Assembly: GCF_028288205.1 (NCBI RefSeq)
Contig: NZ_JAQBOD010000025.1
Coordinates: 1-50,345, forward strand
Reading direction: 5' to 3'
Length of the DNA stretch: 50,345 bases
Origin: Mucilaginibacter sp.
Lineage (GTDB): Bacteria; Bacteroidota; Bacteroidia; Sphingobacteriales; Sphingobacteriaceae
Below the pieces are notes generated by a model. That model had not been told where the DNA came from and did not search any database. It saw only the letters and a list, made by a program, of their open reading frames with translations. Position 1 is the first letter of the stretch; each line of letters starts with the position of its first letter. Below are positions 45,447-50,345 of this stretch, one piece after another. Made by a program: the position numbers and the translations under genes.

Positions 45447-45632
45447 ATGAATGTAAAACGAACCTTTGGAACCATATTAACTGTGCTGGGCATTATTGGA
45501 TTAATCTATACAGGTGTCAGCATTATTCAACAAGCCGGTAGTATTACAACTTTAACAGTTGTGGGTATAATTTCCATACTCTTCTTTTTTACTGGCATAA
45601 GCCTTGTTCGTACTACAAAAGACGAGGCTTAA
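45447..45632 (+). CDS. Small two-helix membrane protein
   Basis: A 61-residue protein with two hydrophobic helices (about 6-28 and 35-52) and charged ends. It has the same length and layout as the protein at 45938-46123, with shared elements around GLIY and the second helix, so the pair are probable paralogues. Function unknown. It lies divergent to the SPFH gene. Confidence 0.7.
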   Translation: MNVKRTFGTILTVLGIIGLIYTGVSIIQQAGSITTLTVVGIISILFFFTGISLVRTTKDEA

Positions 45633-45937
45633 CTGGCTGATAATTTACTCACCCATTCTCGATAGCTATTCGCACGGTTTCCTCTTCAGCAAGCGGTAAG
45701 CGCAGCGGTGAGGTGAGTAGTTGTTAGTATAAAATAAATAAATTGCAATATTCTTATTACGATAATGCCCGATTGTGCGTAATTAATTTCCCATTAAGGG
45801 ATAGTTGGCTTATCCTCATCCTCCAAAATAATTGTAATAAAATTATTTGGCTATAGTTTAAATGTACATTGAAAATTGATGATGTTGGTTCGCTATTTGC
45901 TCTAACGATTGTACTTTATATTATAATTTAAAGGGTT
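45633..45937. other. Gap between the two small membrane protein genes
   Basis: No gene is supported in these 305 bases. ACTCACC (45647-45653) and GGTGAGT (45712-45718) are inverted around a sequence with CGATAGCTATTCG, giving a weak stem that could end the first transcript. The rest is AT-rich; a promoter for the second gene is likely within 45840-45935 but no convincing -33/-7 pair is evident. Confidence 0.5.
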
Positions 45938-46123
45938 ATGAGCTCAAAAGTTGCATTAGGAATAGCATTGACATTAGCAAGCACAATAGGATTAATATAT
46001 GCCACCGTTGCCGAAATGGAAGGATATGTACCGCATAGCCTCTTATTCGGAGTTATGTTTATTAGTGTTTTCGGTCTTTTTGCCGGTGTAGTTATGTTAC
46101 ATAATGAATTGGAGGGGATTTAA
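45938..46123 (+). CDS. Small two-helix membrane protein, paralogue of the preceding one
   Basis: A 61-residue protein, MSSKVALGIALTLASTIGLIY then a polar turn and a second helix (about 36-53). It resembles the 45447 gene product in length, topology and the GLIY motif. A convergent terminator hairpin follows. Function unknown. Confidence 0.68.
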   Translation: MSSKVALGIALTLASTIGLIYATVAEMEGYVPHSLLFGVMFISVFGLFAGVVMLHNELEGI

Positions 46124-46143
46124 CCAATATTCAAATTAAATAA

Positions 46144-46174
46144 AAAAAGCCCTTTCAGATATGAAGAGCTTTTT
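46144..46174. terminator. Bidirectional terminator between small protein and NlpC/P60 genes
   Basis: AAAAAGC (46144-46150) pairs with GCTTTTT (46168-46174), with inner CTTTCA/TGAAGAG. A-run and T-run on both sides let it act in both directions between convergent genes. Confidence 0.8.
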
Positions 46175-46193
46175 AATGGGGAAGTATTTTTAT

Positions 46194-46781
46194 CTAATTA
46201 TTTTCTTTACTGTCATCTGGTAAGGTGCCTACTCCCAGTTCATCTTTAAAAGCAGCTAATACGCGGCCCCCTTTGTAAAAATATCTGTTATAATAAGCAT
46301 CATCGAGGCTGCTTATGGCTACTCCTTTTAAGGAGGCATGTGCAAACCGGTTATTACCTAAATAAATGCCAATGTGCGAGATACTGCGGCTATGAATTTT
46401 AAAGAAAACCAGGTCGCCTTCTTTTAAATCATCCTTGCTAACCGGGCTAACCATACTGAAGATATCGCGCGAGTTACGTTTAATGTCATAGTTAAATACC
46501 TGGCTATATAACTGTTTTGTAAATGCAGAGCAATCAACACCTTTTTTTGAACTGCCGCCAAAACGGTAAGGGGTGCCTATCCAGTCATAAACAAAATTAA
46601 AAAGCTTCATGTTTGACGTTGCAGACATTGCAACACCCATAATTTGCGATAAATAATCCTTTGCTAAACTTTCTTGCTCGTCTGTAGCCTTATCAGCAGG
46701 TTGATTTGGAACGATCTTTGTTTGAGCCTGAGCGGCTAAAACAAAGAAAAATAAGGCAATCGCCAATACTGTTTTCTTCAT
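46194..46781 (-). CDS. NlpC/P60 family cell-wall peptidase (C40)
   Basis: A 195-residue exported enzyme that probably cleaves peptidoglycan stem peptides. Signal peptide MKKTVLAIALFFFVLAAQAQ. The catalytic Cys lies in GGSSKKGVDCSAFTKQLY (about residue 98), the His in SHIGIYLGNNRFAHAS (about residue 150), with the conserved DLVFFK strand between. The N-terminal ~75 residues are not a known domain. All catalytic elements are intact. It is monocistronic, convergent with the small membrane protein genes. Confidence 0.93.
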   Translation of the reverse strand: MKKTVLAIALFFFVLAAQAQTKIVPNQPADKATDEQESLAKDYLSQIMGVAMSATSNMKLFNFVYDWIGTPYRFGGSSKKGVDCSAFTKQLYSQVFNYDIKRNSRDIFSMVSPVSKDDLKEGDLVFFKIHSRSISHIGIYLGNNRFAHASLKGVAISSLDDAYYNRYFYKGGRVLAAFKDELGVGTLPDDSKENN

Positions 46782-47205
46782 TTATTCCTTGTTTCGTTCT
46801 TGTTAAACGGACAAAGTGTCCATTATGTTGCACATTTTCGATAAGGTTGATTGCAAAACTATCCATTTTTTTCAAAACTCCAAACAAATAGGGCTTTTTA
46901 ATAACACTTTTAAGTTTTCCACTATTGGGGATAAGATTGAGGTTAGAGATTGGTGATTGAAGATTAGAGATTAGTGGTTGCAGTTGGATATTAATACATA
47001 AATCACGCTTTTAACAATTGCATTAAAATCTTTTTTTAACCTTTTCGACTGGCTGAAAATCGACTAAAACCACGATAGGCCTACTCTTTAATCACTAATC
47101 TCCAATCTTCTCAAGAAAACTTCATAACAAATTCGTTGTAGTTTCGATAATTTGCAGGATATAATTAGATTTGCGCTTTCTACGTAAAAATTGGTTGTTT
47201 GACAA
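46782..47205. repeat. Gap upstream of pdhA with GATTAG inverted repeat
   Basis: No gene is supported. The left part (about 46936-46978) has GATTGGTGATTGAAGATTAGAG-like words and the right part (about 47089-47110) TAATCACTAATCTCCAATCTT, the inverse. It belongs to the same family as at 27659-27799. The remainder holds the promoter of pdhA near its right end and presumably that of the NlpC/P60 gene at its left end. Confidence 0.6.
47142..47173 (+). promoter_or_regulatory. Putative pdhA promoter
   Basis: TAGATTTG (47166-47173) matches TAnnTTTG. The -33 element would be TTTC at 47142-47145, 20 bases upstream, one base off TTTG. It lies 32 bases before the ATG. Confidence 0.45.
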
Positions 47206-48201
47206 ATGAGTTCAATCGAAATAAATAAAGACACTTATCTAAAGTGGTACGAGTCTATGCTTTTAATGCGCAAGTTCGAAGAAAAAGCAGGACAGTTATA
47301 TGGGCAGCAAAAAATAAGGGGCTTTTGTCACTTATATATTGGCCAGGAAGCAGTATTAGCCGGAGCAATATCTGTATTAAAACCAGAGGACAGCATGATC
47401 ACCGCCTATCGTGATCACGCGCATGCTATTGCCAAAGGTGTAAGCAGCAATTCTATCATGGCCGAGCTTTATGGTAAATCTACCGGCTGCTCAAAAGGCA
47501 AAGGTGGTTCCATGCACATGTTTAGCAAAGAGAAACACTTTTATGGCGGCCATGGCATTGTAGGCGGCCAGATCCCTTTAGGAGCAGGTATAGCCTTTGC
47601 AGAGCAATTTAAAGGCACCGAGTTTGTAAATGTAACCTACATGGGCGACGGAGCTGTGCGCCAGGGCGCGCTAAACGAAACCTTTAACATGGCAGCGCTA
47701 TGGAAACTGCCGGTAATTTTCATCTGCGAAAATAACGGTTATGCCATGGGTACATCTGTTGAGCGTACTACTATACAAACTGATATTTATAAATTAGGCT
47801 TGCCTTATGGCATTCCTTCATCACCTGTTGACGGTATGGACCCGGTTGCGGTGCATAACGCTATGGACGAGGCCGTGCAACGTGCCCGTAAAGGTGAAGG
47901 ACCAACGTTCCTGGAGATGCGCACTTATCGTTACAAGGGCCACTCGATGTCCGATCCGCAGAAATATCGTACAAAAGAAGAACTGGAAAGCTATAAAGCT
48001 AAAGACCCAATTGAAGCCATAAAGCAAGCTATTGAAAAAAATGGCTATGCTGATGAGAAATGGTTTGAAGATATGGACGCTAAAATAAAGGCCGAAGTTG
48101 ACGAGGCGGTACAATTTGCCGAAGAGTCGCCATGGCCGGAAGCATCAGAATTATATACTGATGTATATGTACAAAAAGATTATCCTTATATTAAAGATTA
48201 A
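47206..48201 (+). CDS. pdhA: Pyruvate dehydrogenase E1 component, alpha subunit
   Basis: PdhA with PdhB forms the thiamine-diphosphate E1 heterotetramer that decarboxylates pyruvate and reductively acetylates the lipoyl groups of E2. The 331-residue length is standard for alpha subunits. Seen are GQEAVLAGAI, RDHAHAIAKG, the TPP motif GDGAVRQGALNETFNMAALWKLPVIFICENN, and RYKGHSMSDPQKYRTKEE with the phosphorylation-loop-like segment. The E2 gene follows 37 bases downstream; the beta subunit gene is not in this window. Confidence 0.96.
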   Translation: MSSIEINKDTYLKWYESMLLMRKFEEKAGQLYGQQKIRGFCHLYIGQEAVLAGAISVLKPEDSMITAYRDHAHAIAKGVSSNSIMAELYGKSTGCSKGKGGSMHMFSKEKHFYGGHGIVGGQIPLGAGIAFAEQFKGTEFVNVTYMGDGAVRQGALNETFNMAALWKLPVIFICENNGYAMGTSVERTTIQTDIYKLGLPYGIPSSPVDGMDPVAVHNAMDEAVQRARKGEGPTFLEMRTYRYKGHSMSDPQKYRTKEELESYKAKDPIEAIKQAIEKNGYADEKWFEDMDAKIKAEVDEAVQFAEESPWPEASELYTDVYVQKDYPYIKD

Positions 48202-48238
48202 TCTTACTAAATTTATTAAAAACCACTCATCATAAAAT

Positions 48239-49888
48239 ATGGCCGAAGTAGTTAAAATGCCCAAAATGAGCGACACCATGACTGATGGTGTAGTAGCTAA
48301 ATGGCATAAAAAAGTTGGGGATAAAGTAAAATCGGGCGATGTATTGGCCGAGATAGAAACAGACAAAGCCACGATGGATTTTGAATCGTATCAGGATGGT
48401 GTATTGTTATTCATCGGTGTGGAAGAAGGGAAATCTGTACCGGTTGATGAAGTAATTGCTGTTTTAGGTAAAGAAGGCGAAGATTATAAGACCGCATTAG
48501 AAGGCGCCGCTTCACCTGCTTCTGCCGCAAAGAAAGAAGAAGAAAAGGCCCCCGCGCCTGCTGCTGATAAAGCACCCACCGCCGCTGCACCTGCCAAAAT
48601 TGATACCTCAAAAATCCCTGCCACGGTTATTCGTATGCCTGCTTTGAGCGATACCATGACAGAGGGTATCATTAATAAATGGAACTTTAAAGTTGGGGAT
48701 AAAGTAAAGTCAGACGATTCGTTAGCTGATGTGGAGACCGATAAGGCTACTATGGAAGTGGTGGGCTATGAAGCCGGCACACTTTTATACATTGGCCCCA
48801 AAGAAGGCGAAGCGGCCCCTGTTAACGGCATTATAGCTATTGTGGGTAAAGAAGGAACTGATATTACGCCTTTATTGCAAGATGCACCTGCTGCAAGCGC
48901 CGAAGCTAAACCTGCTGCCGGAGCCGCCCCTGCACCTGCTGCAGCAAGCGCGCCAGCCGAAGAGGCAGAAACCAGCTATAGCGACAGCCGTGTAAAAGCA
49001 TCGCCATTGGCACGTAAAATAGCTAAGGATAAAGGGATAGACATTAATGCTGTAAAAGGTACTGCCGAAGGCGGACGTATAGTTAAGAAGGATGTAGAAG
49101 ACTTTAAACCGGGTGCTGCCCCTGCAACTGCTGCAAGCGCGCCGGCCGCAGAAGCTGCACCGGCTAAAGCTACTGCTCCAATAGTGTTGCCAACCTTTAC
49201 AGGCGAAGAAAAATTTACCGAGAAACCGGTTAGCCAGATGCGCAAGGTTATTGCTAAGCGCCTATCAGAAAGTTTATTTACCGCGCCGCATTTTTATGTA
49301 ACCATGTCTATTGATATGGACCAGGCAATTGCTGCACGTAATAAAATAAACGAGGTTGCCCCGGTTAAAATATCATTTAATGATTTTGTACTGAAGGCCT
49401 GTGCTATTGCATTAAAGCAACATCCAACCATTAATTCATCATGGCTGGGCGATAAGATACGTACCAATGAACATATCCATATTGGCGTTGCAGTAGCGGT
49501 TGATGAGGGTTTATTAGTGCCAGTTATCCGTTTTGCTGATGGTAAATCATTGAGCCATATATCTGTTGAGGTTAAAGACTTTGCACAACGTGCAAAAGCC
49601 AAAAAACTACAACCGGCAGATTGGGAAGGCTCTACCTTTACCATATCAAACTTAGGTATGTTTGGTGTTGACGAGTTTACCGCGATTATTAACTCGCCTG
49701 ATGCCTGCATATTGGCTGTTAGCGGCATACAAGCGGTACCTGTAGTTAAAAATGGCGCGGTAGTACCGGGCAATATCATGAAGGTAACTCTAAGCTGCGA
49801 CCACCGTGTGGTTGATGGCGCAAGCGGTGCAGCCTTCCTGCAAACACTTAAATCGTTATTAGAAGAGCCGGTTAGGCTGCTGATATAG
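48239..49888 (+). CDS. pdhC: Pyruvate dehydrogenase E2, dihydrolipoamide acetyltransferase
   Basis: E2 is the core of the pyruvate dehydrogenase complex and passes acetyl groups to CoA. The 549-residue protein contains two lipoyl domains with modifiable lysines in ETDKATMDFESY (about K43) and ETDKATMEVVGY (about K165), Ala/Pro-rich linkers (repeated APAAASAPA-like units), a peripheral subunit-binding domain (VKASPLARKIAKDKGIDI), and the catalytic domain ending with DHRVVDGASGAAFL, which carries the active His. It is typical of Bacteroidota E2. It is probably co-transcribed with pdhA. A terminator follows. Confidence 0.96.
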   Translation: MAEVVKMPKMSDTMTDGVVAKWHKKVGDKVKSGDVLAEIETDKATMDFESYQDGVLLFIGVEEGKSVPVDEVIAVLGKEGEDYKTALEGAASPASAAKKEEEKAPAPAADKAPTAAAPAKIDTSKIPATVIRMPALSDTMTEGIINKWNFKVGDKVKSDDSLADVETDKATMEVVGYEAGTLLYIGPKEGEAAPVNGIIAIVGKEGTDITPLLQDAPAASAEAKPAAGAAPAPAAASAPAEEAETSYSDSRVKASPLARKIAKDKGIDINAVKGTAEGGRIVKKDVEDFKPGAAPATAASAPAAEAAPAKATAPIVLPTFTGEEKFTEKPVSQMRKVIAKRLSESLFTAPHFYVTMSIDMDQAIAARNKINEVAPVKISFNDFVLKACAIALKQHPTINSSWLGDKIRTNEHIHIGVAVAVDEGLLVPVIRFADGKSLSHISVEVKDFAQRAKAKKLQPADWEGSTFTISNLGMFGVDEFTAIINSPDACILAVSGIQAVPVVKNGAVVPGNIMKVTLSCDHRVVDGASGAAFLQTLKSLLEEPVRLLI

Positions 49889-49920
49889 AGTCAAGAAATA
49901 AGATTCAAGAATCAAGATAT

Positions 49921-49953
49921 AAAGCGATGGGTTTGGGCCTGTCGCTTTTTTTT
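49921..49953 (+). terminator. Rho-independent terminator after pdhC
   Basis: AAAGCGATGGG (49921-49931) pairs with CCTGTCGCTTT (49938-49948) with two wobble pairs, and a run of T follows. It ends the pdhA-pdhC transcript. Confidence 0.82.
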
Positions 49954-50056
49954 GTTGTGGTAATTTTCATTCCTAACACCTATTGTGATAACATCAACAA
50001 ACTAAGAACACCAACAATGGCTTGAATATTAAACAGAGGCATAGCCTCGACCTATA

Positions 50057-50200
50057 TTATAACAACGGATTTTAATCCGTTGAATGTAGAAAGCAATAAG
50101 CAAAGAACCGTAGGTTCGGCCCATAAAATATGGATCGTGCCTACAGCACTCATTAATATACTTGTTATATGCCCAACGGATTAAAATCCGTTGTTACAAT
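50057..50200. repeat. Composite dispersed element with CAACGGATTTTAATCCGTTG ends
   Basis: CAACGGATTTTAATCCGTTG (50063-50082) and CAACGGATTAAAATCCGTTG (50174-50193) are each near-perfect palindromes and inverted to each other. Between them lie ACCGTAGGTTCGGCCC and GATCGTGCCTACAG. It resembles a small non-autonomous repeat unit. No ORF is present. Confidence 0.75.
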
Positions 50201-50286
50201 ATTGATTGAGCCGATGGCCAATGTCATTAAGTTAAGATATTTGTCATCTCCTTTAGATTAGCTTCAGCAAAATAAACAGGTTATTA

Positions 50287-50345
50287 TTATTGTTGAAGCT
50301 TTCTTTTTGCTTCTTTTTCTTTGTTAATAACCTCGATTTTTGTGG
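50287..50345 (-). CDS. Possible 3' end of a gene running off the window
   Basis: Reading from the right edge on the minus strand gives TKIEVINKEKEAKRKLQQ and a stop. A charged helical C-terminus of this kind is common, but only 18 codons are visible and another frame is also open, so this is a weak call. Confidence 0.3.
   Translation of the reverse strand, partial: TKIEVINKEKEAKRKLQQ

Larger units (their letters stand above)
49889..50286. repeat. Repeat-rich gap after pdhC
   Basis: It holds, in order: a degenerate GAGTCAAG/ATTCAAGAATCAAG stretch (49888-49918) similar to the repeat inside mqnD and the helicase, a terminator (49921-49953), then a dispersed element at 50057-50200. Nothing coding is supported. 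Confidence 0.6.

Overview
The window is about 50 kb of chromosomal, mostly housekeeping DNA from a member of the Bacteroidota. The best fit is the family Sphingobacteriaceae (a Mucilaginibacter- or Pedobacter-like bacterium). This rests on several things seen here: promoters of the TTTG-N18..21-TAnnTTTG type, almost no Shine-Dalgarno sequences, a gliding-motility/type IX C-terminal domain, futalosine-pathway menaquinone genes, a ligase-associated DEXH helicase, many small lipoproteins, and intergenic spaces full of short dispersed palindromic repeats. I could not run a database search, so the genus is an inference.

Layout. 0.2-4.1 kb: a C-terminal processing protease, MurQ, an unknown acidic protein and a Bax-inhibitor-1 family membrane protein. 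4.2-9.4 kb: a SAM-I riboswitch followed by metH and metF. 9.6-13.2 kb: a small lipoprotein, a secreted Ig-repeat protein with a gliding-motility C-terminal domain, and an M28 lipoprotein peptidase. 13.4-18.4 kb (minus): the threonine operon thrA-thrB-thrC behind a Thr-rich leader peptide and attenuator. 18.6-28.9 kb: rsgA, then on the minus strand a Prc-like protease, an unknown exported protein, a very large orphan membrane histidine kinase, fabD, folE and a 6-pyruvoyl-tetrahydropterin synthase-like gene. 28.9-32.7 kb: mqnB, mqnD, an alpha/beta hydrolase and hflX. 32.9-36.0 kb (minus): trpE-trpG-trpC behind a second leader peptide carrying tandem Trp codons and an attenuator. 36.1-43.4 kb: membrane proteins, a full-length M16 protease homologue that has lost its zinc motif, and a DEXH helicase. 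43.8-46.8 kb: a predicted Zn-protease, an SPFH protein, two small two-helix membrane proteins and an NlpC/P60 hydrolase. 47.2-49.9 kb: pdhA and pdhC of the pyruvate dehydrogenase complex.

The most informative regulatory features are three RNA leaders that control amino-acid genes: a SAM riboswitch on metH-metF and two ribosome-mediated attenuators, on thrABC and trpEGC. The attenuators share one design. The last sense codons of the leader peptide are complementary to the 5' arm of the terminator, and the leader start codon lies only 7-9 nt from the -7 promoter box, so the leader messages may be nearly leaderless.

The other striking feature is the number of short repeat families. At least two copies of a GACTCAAGACTTAAG-type repeat sit in frame inside protein-coding genes (mqnD and the helicase). 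I see no transposase, integrase, CRISPR array, tRNA, rRNA or prophage gene.
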